Positions 1 to 8,287 of a stretch of DNA of 51,905 nt are shown one piece after another. The stretch is from a virus. A program made the position numbers and the translations under genes. How positions within the stretch are numbered: the first letter of the stretch is position 1; every line of letters starts with the position of its first letter. The stretch covers positions 1 to 51,905 of IMG/VR virus record IMGVR_UViG_3300049026_000006; one strand, 5' to 3'. Under the pieces are notes generated by a model. That model ran no database searches. It saw nothing but the letters and a program-made list of their open reading frames with translations, and was not told where the DNA came from.

Positions 1-126
1 TGAGCGTCTTCTTGCCTTTGATGTCGGCGAGTTGCTGCTCCCACTTGATCAATGCCTGCGCCTGGGCGCCAACACGCTCAGTAGCGATGCCCTGAGCATT
101 GAGTGAGGCGTTCTGTTGGAGCAGCA
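1..126. repeat. terminal direct overlap, left copy
   Basis: Bases 1-126 are identical to 51779-51904 at the other end of the window. The tape measure reading frame continues in phase through the overlap. This is the signature of a circular contig, or circularly permuted genome, cut at an arbitrary point, rather than a biological terminal repeat inside a structural gene. The next base differs between the copies (C at 127, A at 51905). Confidence 0.95.
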
Positions 127-1783
127 CGGCCTGGGTCTGGCGAGCGGCGTCCAAAGCCTTCATTCCGGCGTCTTCGGTATAGGCCTTTGGCTTTTCCTGG
201 CTTTTATCGAACTTGGCCTGGATGTCCGCGACTACCTTGTCGATTTCCGCCTGAGACCTGCCGGCCTCGACACCAAGCTCCCTGGCATCGGCGATGTCCT
301 TCGCCAGCTTGGCCTGATCAGATAGCTCCTTCTTGGCCAAGGCATTGAACTTGCTGGTGGCCTCAATGCGAGCCTGATCCTTGCGGCCTTCATCGCCGGC
401 CAGAGCTGCCCTGGATTGCTCCACGACAAGACCGGTCTTGAGTATGGTCAGCCGTCGTTCAAGCGCCTCATTGGAGTCGTCATTTTCTCCATCATCAAGG
501 CCAAGAGCACTGTTGAGTCCGCTAAGTCCATTGGACACGGCGCCAGCCAGTCCGCCTTCTTTGCGGGTCCTGAGAATTCGCTCAATGATCTCAATCTGCT
601 TCGCCGAGTCGGGGAACAGTTCGCCGCGAACCTTGCTGTAGGCATTGCTGATAGCCGTTCCAATATCGTTCCAGTCGCGTTCGATATCAGAAAGAGAATC
701 TCGGTATCGCTTGAATCTTGCCTGGGCGTTCTGGTTGAGGTTTTCACTCAGGACGTCAAGAGCCTCCTGTTTTTTGCCTTGGTCATCAAGGCCCTTGATC
801 ACTTCATATTGAGCGCTGGTCAGTAGCCCGTATTGAGCGCTGATCTTCTCGGCGGCTTTGGTTGCGTTATTCCCCATGTCGCCAAGGGACTTCGCAACGT
901 CACCCGCACTTTTCCCGGTGAACTCGCCAATTGCGGTTGCTGCTTCGGCCAGGTTGCGGAATTGGACCTGGCTGAGCCCCGAACTGGCTGCGAGAGCAAT
1001 AACAGCGTTTTTCGCTTCGCCCAGGCGACCAGTAATCTCGGATGCGTTCTTTGCGATCGCTGAGAGGGTTCCGGCAGTTTGCCCCGAGCTTGCGGAACCG
1101 GAAAACAATGCCTTGTTAAATGCGCTTGCTTCCTTTTCGGCATCGTAATAAACCGCCGCAAGGGTCCCAAGGCCCGCGGCAAGCACCGTGAACGGATTCA
1201 CCAGGCCAAGGATGTACCCGCCAAGGGCCTTCGCCGCCGGTCCGATGCCACCGAACATGTCCTTAAGCTGGCCGCCCTGCTGTAGGAACACAGTCAGCGG
1301 TGCCTGGCCGCCCTGGAGAGACGTGGCGATGTCCGTGAACTGAGCCGGAACCCCACGCAGTGCCGCCGCTGTTGCTTTGGCGGTCATGCCGGTCTTGTTC
1401 AGATCGGTATTGAATCGGCCGAGATCAGCGCGCGACGTGTTGATCTTTGCCTGGTAGTCGGAAAAGGTGTCCGCGTCGATCAGCCCGAGCTTGCGGTTCT
1501 TCGCCAGCTCTTTCTCTTGCCTGTCCAGCTCGCCGAGCTTGCGCGTAACCGGATCGATGCTGCCCAGAAGCTCTTCGAGCTCCTCCCGCTGGGTTTTGAC
1601 CTTCTTCCCGGCGGCCTGGGAGGAATCGCCGACCGCATCAATCCCTTTGGCGGCCTTGTCCATTGCTGGCTTGGTGCGGAGCCCGGCGCCCTCCAGGGCC
1701 TCAAGCGCCTTGCGCGTATCGGCCGCCTTTTGCTCGGCATCGCGGCTATCGATCTCAAGGACCAGGCGTGAAGTTTGAGCCAT
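1..1783 (-). CDS. tail tape measure protein, N-terminal part (gene crosses the circle junction)
   Basis: This encodes roughly the first 594 residues of the tape measure protein, which sets tail length and is carried inside the tail tube. The start is the ATG at 1783, preceded by a strong GGAGG ribosome binding site. The sequence is rich in Ala, Gln and Lys, with long predicted coiled coils and a central hydrophobic Gly/Ala stretch near residues 190-215. It resembles lambda gpH-type and phage TMP_2-family proteins. The frame is open to base 1 and continues in phase at 51778 down to 50616 on the circle, giving about 981 residues. It follows the tail assembly chaperone pair, the usual position. 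No stop or frameshift interrupts it; it only looks truncated because of where the circle was cut. Confidence 0.9.
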   Translation of the reverse strand, partial: MAQTSRLVLEIDSRDAEQKAADTRKALEALEGAGLRTKPAMDKAAKGIDAVGDSSQAAGKKVKTQREELEELLGSIDPVTRKLGELDRQEKELAKNRKLGLIDADTFSDYQAKINTSRADLGRFNTDLNKTGMTAKATAAALRGVPAQFTDIATSLQGGQAPLTVFLQQGGQLKDMFGGIGPAAKALGGYILGLVNPFTVLAAGLGTLAAVYYDAEKEASAFNKALFSGSASSGQTAGTLSAIAKNASEITGRLGEAKNAVIALAASSGLSQVQFRNLAEAATAIGEFTGKSAGDVAKSLGDMGNNATKAAEKISAQYGLLTSAQYEVIKGLDDQGKKQEALDVLSENLNQNAQARFKRYRDSLSDIERDWNDIGTAISNAYSKVRGELFPDSAKQIEIIERILRTRKEGGLAGAVSNGLSGLNSALGLDDGENDDSNEALERRLTILKTGLVVEQSRAALAGDEGRKDQARIEATSKFNALAKKELSDQAKLAKDIADARELGVEAGRSQAEIDKVVADIQAKFDKSQEKPKAYTEDAGMKALDAARQTQAVLLQQNASLNAQGIATERVGAQAQALIKWEQQLADIKGKKTL

Positions 1784-1818
1784 GTTGCCTCCGGGCAAAA
1801 TTGCCGCAGGGCGGCGGA

Positions 1819-2136
1819 TCAGTCGTCGTTTTCACTCAGGCACATGGCATCGAGCACAAACATCACCTCGTCCACCTCTCGGCGGTCCAGCGGGGATGGA
1901 TGGGCATCAAGCCAATCTGAGATTTCTCGGGCGGACAGTGGGAGCGGGAACGCTCCAACCATGGTGGTGATGAACCGGCGGCCCCGGCAGACGCCGAAGA
2001 AGGTTTCAAGCAGGTGCTTGGTGATGGGGTCAGTCGGCGGCTCTTCGGGGATCGCCATGCGCAACCGCTCGTAGATGGCTCGGCGCTTATCGGCCTGGCC
2101 GCCCCACTCCCGCTCCCACTCGAACCGGGCTACTGC
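1819..2136 (-). CDS. tail assembly chaperone, frameshift extension (lambda T-like)
   Basis: This frame has no convincing ribosome binding site or start of its own. It is open from just after a GGAAAAG heptamer at 2142-2136, where a -1 shift from the upstream chaperone frame would enter it. The span from the upstream ATG (2543) to this stop, plus one reread base, is 726 nt, exactly 242 codons, giving a fusion of about 241 residues. The extension is charged near its start (FEWEREWGGQADKRR) and has conserved-looking hydrophobic segments later. It lies between the major tail and tape measure genes, where lambda G/GT-type frameshifts occur. An internal ATG at 2064 is possible but lacks a good ribosome binding site. 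Confidence 0.7.
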   Translation of the reverse strand, partial: AVARFEWEREWGGQADKRRAIYERLRMAIPEEPPTDPITKHLLETFFGVCRGRRFITTMVGAFPLPLSAREISDWLDAHPSPLDRREVDEVMFVLDAMCLSENDD

Positions 2137-2543
2137 TTTTCCACGGTTTCAGCCAGTTCCTTGCTTGCTTCGACGGTGGACTTGCTGCCCTCCTTCAGGA
2201 CGAACAGGAAGAAGTCGATGTTGGACTCGAGCAGTTCAGTGCAGGCGCCCACGTCGAACTTGAGGGGGTTCCCCTGATCGTCCTGCACGCCGTCCCAATC
2301 TTTGACGACGAACTGAGCCAGCAGCGAGCAATGACTCTGGTGCTCGGTCTTCTCGCCAGGAACCACCCCAATTTCGCCCTCTTCGAACCTCGCGTCGTTG
2401 CGCTGAATGCGGCGACGAACACGCTCGAGGGCGATCAGGTATTCAGGGTTATCGATGCCGCCCAACTGAATCTTGGTGTCTTTGTCGAACTTGGCCCAGC
2501 GCAGGTCGCTGACTGGTGCCTTCTTGCTCAGTGTGAGAGCCAT
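2130..2543 (-). CDS. tail assembly chaperone (lambda G-like)
   Basis: This 137-residue protein is encoded between the major tail protein and the tape measure gene. By position it is the short form of the tail assembly chaperone, which holds the tape measure protein soluble while tube subunits polymerise around it. It begins with a short strand-like segment (MALTLSKKAPVSDLRW) seen in many siphophage chaperones and ends in an acidic, helical tail. The stop at 2130-2132 follows a slippery-looking GGAAAAG, so part of the translation probably continues into the -1 frame. The family is assigned by synteny and general look, not by a clear catalytic motif. Confidence 0.75.
   Translation of the reverse strand: MALTLSKKAPVSDLRWAKFDKDTKIQLGGIDNPEYLIALERVRRRIQRNDARFEEGEIGVVPGEKTEHQSHCSLLAQFVVKDWDGVQDDQGNPLKFDVGACTELLESNIDFFLFVLKEGSKSTVEASKELAETVEKQ
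2136..2142 (-). other. candidate -1 ribosomal frameshift site
   Basis: The minus-strand heptamer GGAAAAG lies in the phase G-GAA-AAG, six bases before the TAG that ends the chaperone frame. Lambda uses GGGAAAG at the same place. Slipping back one base joins the two chaperone frames, and the codon arithmetic is exact. Confidence 0.65.
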
Positions 2544-2620
2544 GCTGAATCCTCAACGCCACGCCAATAAAAGGACCGCCCCGGCTGGCGTTCAAGCCGG
2601 AGCAGTCAAAGGGGTTCGTG

Positions 2621-3784
2621 TTACACGGTGACCGTGATCGTCGCGGTGTCGGTCTTGGTGCCGTCTGCCACGCTGGTGGCGGTGATGACCGCAGTACCGG
2701 CCGATACGCCTGTGACCAGGCCGGAGCTGTTCACGGTCGCCACGCTCGGGGTTGCGCTGGACCAGGTAACGGCCTGGCTCGCACCGATTGGCGCCACAAC
2801 GGCAGTCAGTTGCTCGGTCTCTGCAATCGCGATGGAGGCGGTGGCAGGCGTCACCGTCACGGAAGTTACGGCCGTTGGCGATACCAGGCGGGTGATGGTT
2901 GGGCTGATCTTGGCGACGGTGTAGTTCAGCGTCACCTCGATCAGGTCGCGCTTGCCGCCGCTCGGAAGCTCGCCATCCACCTCCACCGCGGGGAAGTTGA
3001 AGGTGTACTTGTTGCCCAGGGCGTCGGTGATTGGAAAAACAACCGAGATCGGCAAGCGAGTGAAGGTCTTCTTCCAGATCTCCCATGCGCGCTTCGACCA
3101 GGCCAGGGTGATGGTGCCGGTGATGGCCGCCTCGGTGGCGATCTGGGCGCCCGGGCCGAGCTTGGTGTTCCCGATGCAGCGCTGGGCCTGGAGGCTGTTG
3201 TCCAGATTGATGGTCATTGCCGATACGCAGGCCACGCCTTCCAGGCTTTCGCCATCAACCATCACCGTGCCGACATGGTTGTTCGACAGGAATGGCGTGG
3301 TGGTGGGCGCGTTCGGAGACACGACAATCGGGTCTTCACTGTCGGCGTAGTCCAGACAGGCCATGTTGAACGTGGTCGTCACCTTGCCGTCGGACGGGAT
3401 GTCCAGGGCGAAGGTCGACACGTGGGCGCCCTTGAACACGCTGTACACGCCGACGTCGTTGTAGCCCTTGGCGATGCTGTAGGTGCTGCGGATATCCCCC
3501 ACAGACAGCACGTCGCCGGTCCAGGCGCCATAGAAGGCAGCCTCCAGCAACTGATCGAACGACGCGAACGAGAACTCTGCCGTCAAGTCGCCGCCGATAT
3601 CGGTGCTGGTGGCGACAGAGCCCTGGCTGATACGCGAGTCGGTGATCTCATCACTGACTGCGACGTTTACGGTGGGGGTCAGCGCGTTGCCAGTTAGGCG
3701 CAGCGTGTCCCAGGTGCCTGCCGGGGTAACGCCTGGCGTCACCTCTTTGATGATGTGACTTACAACCTTGGCTCCGCTCGACAT
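2621..3784 (-). CDS. major tail tube protein with C-terminal Ig-like domain
   Basis: This 387-residue protein forms the tail tube. The start at 3784 has an AGGAG ribosome binding site. Residues 1 to about 295 are the tube domain (opening MSSGAKVVSHIIKEVTPGVT, common in phage tail tube proteins). Residues from about 300 to the end form a bacterial Ig-like group 2 (Big_2) domain, recognisable by VTVTPATASIAIAETEQLTA and the later VATVNSSGLVTGVSAGTAVI. Such C-terminal Ig domains decorate the tail surface in lambda gpV and relatives and are thought to help weak binding to cell surfaces. An intrinsic terminator sits just upstream, separating it from the connector genes. Confidence 0.9.
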   Translation of the reverse strand: MSSGAKVVSHIIKEVTPGVTPAGTWDTLRLTGNALTPTVNVAVSDEITDSRISQGSVATSTDIGGDLTAEFSFASFDQLLEAAFYGAWTGDVLSVGDIRSTYSIAKGYNDVGVYSVFKGAHVSTFALDIPSDGKVTTTFNMACLDYADSEDPIVVSPNAPTTTPFLSNNHVGTVMVDGESLEGVACVSAMTINLDNSLQAQRCIGNTKLGPGAQIATEAAITGTITLAWSKRAWEIWKKTFTRLPISVVFPITDALGNKYTFNFPAVEVDGELPSGGKRDLIEVTLNYTVAKISPTITRLVSPTAVTSVTVTPATASIAIAETEQLTAVVAPIGASQAVTWSSATPSVATVNSSGLVTGVSAGTAVITATSVADGTKTDTATITVTV

Positions 3785-3809
3785 ATTGGTGTCTCCTGAT
3801 TGCGGGCAT

Positions 3810-3831
3810 AAAAAAACCCGCTCAAGGCGGG
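3810..3831 (-). terminator. intrinsic terminator upstream of major tail gene
   Basis: On the minus strand CCCGC-CTTGA-GCGGG is followed by seven T residues. It lies between the tail terminator gene (3850) and the major tail gene (3784), inside the late operon. Confidence 0.75.
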
Positions 3832-3849
3832 CGGGCGGTGTTGCCTGGA

Positions 3850-4245
3850 TCAGCCGGCGCGGAACCGGATGTTCACGTTGATCTGGTAGAAGCCTTCAAA
3901 CTCGCCGGCAACCACTTGGCTGGCCTCCATGCTTTCAAAGTCACCGGACATCCAGTAGGCGAAGTGCGCTTCGAGCGCATCGGCCAGCTCGTTGATGGCC
4001 CTGGTCCCGGTGTGCACCCTGGCAAAGCACTGAGCGCTGATTTGCCCAGGCTTGCGGGTATATGGCTGGTCTGCCATGCCGGCCATGAAGGCCGTGCCGT
4101 ACTGGATATTCAGCCTGCACCAGAGTCCGGTCGCCGGCGGCGTGAACACTTCCGGCTGGTTCGGGTAATCGATCCGCGCCTGGTCAATGCCAGTGAAGGC
4201 CACCATGCGTCCGGTGATGAGCGCCCTGATTTGCTCGAAGGTCAT
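3850..4245 (-). CDS. tail terminator-like protein (DUF4128 type)
   Basis: This 131-residue protein is encoded immediately before the tail tube gene, the usual place for the tail terminator, which caps the tube and joins it to the head. The composition (MTFEQIRALITGRM start, a central RKPGQISAQCFARVHTGTRA segment and a final strand YQINVNIRFRAG) matches the DUF4128 tail terminator family as I know it. It is translationally coupled to the upstream gene by an ATGA overlap at 4242-4245. No motif proves the role. Confidence 0.65.
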   Translation of the reverse strand: MTFEQIRALITGRMVAFTGIDQARIDYPNQPEVFTPPATGLWCRLNIQYGTAFMAGMADQPYTRKPGQISAQCFARVHTGTRAINELADALEAHFAYWMSGDFESMEASQVVAGEFEGFYQINVNIRFRAG

Positions 4246-4820
4246 GTTTTGTAGGCCTCGGATACGCTGATGAACGCTAGGTCATAGACCCCGTTGGGCG
4301 CTTGCTTGGAATGCCCAAGCTCGATCATTTCCCCGTAGGGGATGTTCGTTTGGATGTAGATGACGGGGAACTGGCCTGAAGCCCTGATTAGCATGCCGCC
4401 CTTGCTGATCGTTTCGCTGCCTGACGGGTCTATGTTTTCGGTTATGGACATGTCTGGCGCGCCGATAGAGACCGTATGGCTGCCACGGTATCTGCCGCCC
4501 ACATAGCCCTGCCCAGCTGCCTTGGCGTCGACAAAGAAGTTCTCTTTGCGCTCACGCTGAGTCAGCTTCTTGAATTTCTTGCGGCCAGTGTTGCTGGCGT
4601 TGCGTGCATCGACATTGGCGTCATAGGCATCGGCCAAAGCCACGTTCCTGCTTTTGAGTGCGATGTTCGCCTGCCAAAGGTCGGGGTTGCCGACAGGAGA
4701 GCGAGCCACAACCTCATTGAGCATCGCCAGTGCAATAGCACGAGCCATTTCCGTAACTTCCTCGCCAGCCTGATCTGCGAATTCCGTTAGGCTGTGACTC
4801 CAGCCGGCTTTAGCTGCCAT
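4242..4820 (-). CDS. head-tail connector / neck protein (gp10-like)
   Basis: This 192-residue protein is in the connector block between coat and tail tube. Its middle part is rich in Lys, Arg and Gly, and the overall form (helical N-terminus, VGNPDLWQ motif, later SGQFPVIYIQTNIPYGEMIELGHSKQAP) resembles HK97 gp10-type neck proteins, which carry the phrase 'YG..LE.G.S.QAP'. It overlaps the preceding gene by one base (TGATG) and the following gene by four. The role is inferred from this motif and position. Confidence 0.7.
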   Translation of the reverse strand: MAAKAGWSHSLTEFADQAGEEVTEMARAIALAMLNEVVARSPVGNPDLWQANIALKSRNVALADAYDANVDARNASNTGRKKFKKLTQRERKENFFVDAKAAGQGYVGGRYRGSHTVSIGAPDMSITENIDPSGSETISKGGMLIRASGQFPVIYIQTNIPYGEMIELGHSKQAPNGVYDLAFISVSEAYKT

Positions 4821-5179
4821 CAGACCTTCCTCAGCTGGATCTCGAAATGCGCGCCTGCTGGATCCTTTTTGACGTTGACCACGTCGAAATCGTTGATCTT
4901 GTGGCCGATGTCCGGAGTGCCACCAATCGTTTCGTTGGTCAGCGCGATCAGCAACTGGTCAGTGGCGCGAATGTTCACGCCGTCCACCTGATCCATCTTG
5001 AAGGCGTCGAAAGTTCCCCGCCCCGTGTAAGCAATCACCACAGGGGGCCCGGCCACCTCTGTGACCGGATCCCAGGTTCCTGGCAGTGTCACGCCGCCGC
5101 TGAATGGCTGCACAGCGTCCGCCAGGTCGGTATCGAAGGCCTCGGCGAGATCCTTCTGTATGTCGTCTCGCAGGCCCAT
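4820..5179 (-). CDS. head closure-like phage protein
   Basis: This 119-residue protein lies in the head-tail joining block and is tightly coupled to its neighbours. The sequence opens MGLRDDIQKDLAEAFDTDLADAVQPF and has a beta-rich second half with a DQLLIAL strand. Homologues in Pseudomonas prophages are often labelled 'glutamate 5-kinase', which has no support here: no nucleotide-binding or kinase motif is visible. By position it is a head closure or stopper-like protein. Confidence 0.6.
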   Translation of the reverse strand: MGLRDDIQKDLAEAFDTDLADAVQPFSGGVTLPGTWDPVTEVAGPPVVIAYTGRGTFDAFKMDQVDGVNIRATDQLLIALTNETIGGTPDIGHKINDFDVVNVKKDPAGAHFEIQLRKV

Positions 5180-5180
5180 A

Positions 5181-5549
5181 TCAGCACCTCACGACTTTGA
5201 CCTGGCCTGAGCCGAGGTAATGAGCCAGCAGAGCCAAGGCGAAGGACTCGCCAGCGCTGATGGTGCTGGACGACTCAGAGAACGACTTGCTGCTAGAAAC
5301 ACTGCCAGCACTGACAGACTTGGCCGTTACGCCGGTTTCCTTGGCTCCGTAGATGTTGCCGGCGGCTGCCTCCCTGGCAATCTCGGCGCCGGCCTGGATC
5401 ACATCATCCGGGATCGGGTCGAACTCTGGCAGACCGAGATTGGTAAGCCAGGTGTTCGCCATCAGCACCGCGCGCGGCTTCTTGTCTTCGGTGGTCCATG
5501 TCGGCCCAAGCAGGGCGTCCACGTCCGCCACGGTGATGTAGGTAGTCAT
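5181..5549 (-). CDS. head-tail adaptor, 'DnaT-like' phage family
   Basis: This 122-residue protein begins MTTYITVADVDALLG and has a Ser-rich linker (KSVSAGSVSSSKSFSESSS, about residues 83-101) before a helical C-terminus ending LAHYLGSGQVKVVRC. Proteins of this form just after phage coat genes are usually annotated as DnaT-like ssDNA-binding domain proteins, but their position and helical fold suggest a gp6-type head-tail adaptor. I favour the adaptor role. It is the second gene downstream of the coat gene. Confidence 0.6.
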   Translation of the reverse strand: MTTYITVADVDALLGPTWTTEDKKPRAVLMANTWLTNLGLPEFDPIPDDVIQAGAEIAREAAAGNIYGAKETGVTAKSVSAGSVSSSKSFSESSSTISAGESFALALLAHYLGSGQVKVVRC

Positions 5550-5586
5550 CTGGACTCCGTTTCAATGATCGGCCGTAGGCCTGGTG

Positions 5587-6111
5587 TTACGCCTTATCTA
5601 GTTCGTCGACCTGCTTTTGCAGCGACTCTTTCGAGGCGTTGGAGCGGTAGGTGACTTTCGCGGCATCCAGCTTGGCTTTGAGCTCGGCGACCTCATTGGC
5701 CTCGGCGCCATCCTGGCGGGCTTTCTCTGCCTGCTGGAGGAGATTGTCGACCTGCAATTGCAAGGTCTTGGCTCTTTCAGCTTCGCCATCACGCTCGCGG
5801 ATCAGGCTTTCAGTGCCAGCGTTCACGGCCTCGAACATCAGGAACAGGCGTTCCGCTACAGGGCCAAGCTCACCGTCCGGTGGCGCCAACTCTTGGGCGG
5901 CGAACGAATCAACGATCAGGCCGACAGCTTCGAGCTCGGCGAGGAAGGCATCGATATCGACCCCCGAACTGCCCGCGCCAACAACCAGCACACGCGCCGG
6001 AGCAACTTCACCCTCAATCAGCGTGTGGAATTCTGGATTGAACTCGGACTCATCGATCAGGACATGATCGCCCTGCCCTTCGCCCCACGGTTTTACTTTG
6101 AGCTGTTTCAT
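5587..6111 (-). CDS. hypothetical structural-region protein with C-terminal coiled coil
   Basis: This 174-residue protein lies directly downstream of the coat gene. The first half is acidic (MKQLKVKPWGEGQGDHVLIDESEFNPEFH region); residues from about 95 to the end look like a continuous helix or coiled coil with many Glu, Lys and Ala, ending KQVDELDKA. Small proteins here are often head decoration or fibre-like proteins. I cannot assign a function. A strong tetraloop hairpin lies in the gap between it and the coat gene. Confidence 0.6.
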   Translation of the reverse strand: MKQLKVKPWGEGQGDHVLIDESEFNPEFHTLIEGEVAPARVLVVGAGSSGVDIDAFLAELEAVGLIVDSFAAQELAPPDGELGPVAERLFLMFEAVNAGTESLIRERDGEAERAKTLQLQVDNLLQQAEKARQDGAEANEVAELKAKLDAAKVTYRSNASKESLQKQVDELDKA

Positions 6112-6131
6112 GCGGATCTCCAGTCAATGCC

Positions 6132-6149
6132 CCGGGCCCGAAGGCCCGG
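6132..6149 (-). other. strong UUCG-loop hairpin after the coat gene
   Basis: The minus-strand transcript can form CCGGGCC-UUCG-GGCCCGG, seven perfect GC-rich pairs closing a UUCG loop, 11 bases past the coat stop codon. There is no T tract, so it is more likely an mRNA-stabilising or processing hairpin than a terminator. Confidence 0.7.
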
Positions 6150-6159
6150 CGCCGGTTGA

Positions 6160-7323
6160 TTAACCCAGCAGAATACCGATGTGCTCGGATTTGACCGCAG
6201 CGCAGCCCCAGGCCATCGCGATCTCGTACTGCATCTGACGGTACTGGGCGTACATCGAGATCTCGAAGCTCAGGCCGGTCAAAGGATCGGTGATGATCAT
6301 GCGATCCACCGCGGAGTCGCCCTGCTCCGGCAGTGCCGGGGCGCGGGTAGCCAGTGCGATGGCCGAGCGAGCGAAGAACATGTTCCGCGCGCTGGTCGCC
6401 GACAAGGTGATGGCGGTTGCAGCGGCAGGGATGGCCTTCATCAGGCCAGGCGCTGCCAGGGTGATGGTGCCGCCACCAGAAACGTCGGCATCACCAGCGA
6501 TCACCACGTACTTGTTGGGGTCGCCGGCGAAGCTGACCACATCACCAGCCAGGATGGTGCCGGTACCGGCCGAGGCCAGGGTGATGGTGGTGGCGCCGAC
6601 AGCGTAACCGGTGGTGTTGGTGGTGGAAGCGGCACCGGTGCCAGCAATCACGGTCTTGACCTGGGCCGACTGGCGCAGGGCCAGGTTTTGCAGGCGGTCG
6701 GTGATGCCGTTGCGCAGCATGTCCTCACGGCCCGACTCGTTGACCTTGAACAGCACGGACTGCTTGCCACGCAGGTTCGCCATGGCGCCGGTACCGAGCA
6801 CCATCTGGAAGTCCAGGCCCTGGGCGCCGTTCTCTTCCAGGATGCGCAGGGCGCCGGCGGAGTCGCTCAGGTCAGCCGCGGTGCCGAACGGTGCGGTGCC
6901 GGCGGTGCCGTAGGCGCGAGACGCTTTGACGTGCAGGGCGGCCAGGTCGGACTCGATCTCGTTGACCAGAGTGCGCATGCCTTGCTGAATCTGGTTCGAC
7001 AGGATGGTGTTGTAGCTGGCGCCGTTGTTGTCCAGGCCGCGCTTCTCTTCACCGTTCCAGCGGATCGGCACACGCCGAGCCTTGGTGATGGTCATCGCGA
7101 CGTTGCCGATGTTCTGGTCGCCATCGTCAGGCGGGGTCACCGCCGGGGTGATGTCGGACGCAGTGGCCGCCGGAGCAACCGGAGACATGACAGTCTGGCC
7201 GACAGCAGCGCGGTCGTAGGTCATGTCGGTGGTGACAGCAGGGATGAAGCCGACCAGTTCGCGGGACACGACGTCCAGCGCGTTGTACAGGGTCGGGATC
7301 AAGCCGGTGAGGGTGTTAGCCAT
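6160..7323 (-). CDS. major capsid protein, P22 gp5 coat family
   Basis: This 387-residue protein builds the icosahedral shell. It has the opening typical of the P22 coat family (MANTLTGLIPTLYNALDVVSRELVGFIPAV) and a Gly/Thr-rich inserted beta domain at about residues 225-290 (AVGATTITLASAGTGTI, then FAGDPNKYVVIAGDA), matching the extra domain that P22-type coats carry on the HK97 fold. The C-terminus (SFEISMYAQYRQMQYEIAMAW) is also typical. The start has an AGGAG ribosome binding site. The scaffold gene precedes it, as in P22-like head modules, although the tail genes are of siphovirus type. Confidence 0.93.
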   Translation of the reverse strand: MANTLTGLIPTLYNALDVVSRELVGFIPAVTTDMTYDRAAVGQTVMSPVAPAATASDITPAVTPPDDGDQNIGNVAMTITKARRVPIRWNGEEKRGLDNNGASYNTILSNQIQQGMRTLVNEIESDLAALHVKASRAYGTAGTAPFGTAADLSDSAGALRILEENGAQGLDFQMVLGTGAMANLRGKQSVLFKVNESGREDMLRNGITDRLQNLALRQSAQVKTVIAGTGAASTTNTTGYAVGATTITLASAGTGTILAGDVVSFAGDPNKYVVIAGDADVSGGGTITLAAPGLMKAIPAAATAITLSATSARNMFFARSAIALATRAPALPEQGDSAVDRMIITDPLTGLSFEISMYAQYRQMQYEIAMAWGCAAVKSEHIGILLG

Positions 7324-7421
7324 GGTGAAACTCCTAAGGGATCGATGTTTGAGTGTTCAGACTTGCGGGCCATCCGACCCAAGCACCGATCCCCATCCGA
7401 GGACCGGCATACTGTTTGGTG

Positions 7422-8186
7422 TCATTCAGTGACGACACCACCTTCGCGCGCGAACGAGGCCTGATCAGCCGGAGCCATGGAGTCCCAGTTCGTGCGCGAA
7501 ATGGATTTCTTGCCACCAGGGTTCTGCCCCTGGTGCGCACCGCCGCCATTGGCGCCGGAGCTTTTAAGGATGTGTGCCTTGTGCGGGTAGGAATCCACCA
7601 GAAGCTCGATGGCTTCGTCGGCGGACGCGAGCTCGCCAGGGCGGACGCGGGAGAACAACTTGTTGCCGGTCGGGTCGTAACCAACGACTTTGCCGTCTTC
7701 GACCTTCAGGCTGCTGCCGAACAAGGCGCGGGCGATCTCGACGCCGGCCGGGCCTTCCGCTGCGAACTTCTCGGCGATGAACTTGGACGAGGCGAAGGCG
7801 CCACCGATCAGGTGGTTATTGAGCTGGCCTTTCAGCGTCTCGTTTTCCTTGACGACCGGGGAGTACTTCTCCTCGAACGCCTTGATCGCCTCGTTCTTGA
7901 CTCGCTCGACTTCGCCGGCGTCGACCAGCTTCTTGTCGTCCAGGTTCTTGACGGTGTTCAGAGCTTTCAACGCTGCGGCAGGGTCGGCGATGCCTTCGAA
8001 GCCCTTCAAAGCCGTTTCAGCGGTCTCTGCCCGCTCACGGTGGGACTTGGCCTCGCCATTCAGGCGGGAGATCGTGGCGACCGTACCAGGTGCATCGAAT
8101 GGCACTTCCTTGCCGTCGTCATGGACATAAACCGGCTTGCCGTCTTGAAGTACCGCGTGGCCTTGATCGTCGAGCTTGAGTTTCAT
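7422..8186 (-). CDS. head scaffolding protein
   Basis: This 254-residue protein is encoded just before the coat gene. It is mostly helical, with a coiled-coil middle (FEEKYSPVVKENETLKGQLN, about residues 140-160), and ends in a Gly-rich linker followed by a short basic/acidic tail. This is the architecture of phage scaffolds, which nucleate shell assembly and then leave. The start MKLKLDDQGHAVLQDGKPVY matches scaffold-like proteins of Pseudomonas prophages (DUF6651 type, from memory). The ATG at 8186 has a GGAG site at good spacing, so I chose it over the upstream in-frame codon at 8210. Two terminators lie upstream. Confidence 0.75.
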   Translation of the reverse strand: MKLKLDDQGHAVLQDGKPVYVHDDGKEVPFDAPGTVATISRLNGEAKSHRERAETAETALKGFEGIADPAAALKALNTVKNLDDKKLVDAGEVERVKNEAIKAFEEKYSPVVKENETLKGQLNNHLIGGAFASSKFIAEKFAAEGPAGVEIARALFGSSLKVEDGKVVGYDPTGNKLFSRVRPGELASADEAIELLVDSYPHKAHILKSSGANGGGAHQGQNPGGKKSISRTNWDSMAPADQASFAREGGVVTE

Positions 8187-8261
8187 GTGGTTCTCCGGGC
8201 ATCCGCCCATCTGTGCGACATCCGCCGCTGTTCGCCCTATCCCATCCGGGTTTCAGGCACG

Positions 8262-8287
8262 AAAAAGCCCCGGCGAGTGCCAGGGCT
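8262..8287 (-). terminator. intrinsic terminator, second of a tandem pair
   Basis: On the minus strand AGCCCTGGC-ACTC-GCCGGGGCT runs into a T tract. It sits inside the head operon, between the zinc protein gene and the scaffold gene. Confidence 0.75.

Noticed and set aside
2560-2600. Terminator between the tail tube and chaperone genes
   Set aside because: A CCGGCT/AGCCGG stem exists but the T run is eight bases away, so termination is doubtful.
2618-3697. Long plus-strand frame (359 codons) opposite the major tail gene
   Set aside because: It is a GC-rich antisense shadow with low-complexity Arg/Gly/Asp composition and lies over a well-supported gene.
4820-5179. Glutamate 5-kinase, a label often given to such phage proteins
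   Set aside because: No kinase motif is visible and the gene is in the head-tail connector block.
6181-7464. Plus-strand frame of 427 codons opposite the coat gene
   Set aside because: Shadow of the coat gene; no domain, no ribosome binding site and a composition unlike real proteins here.
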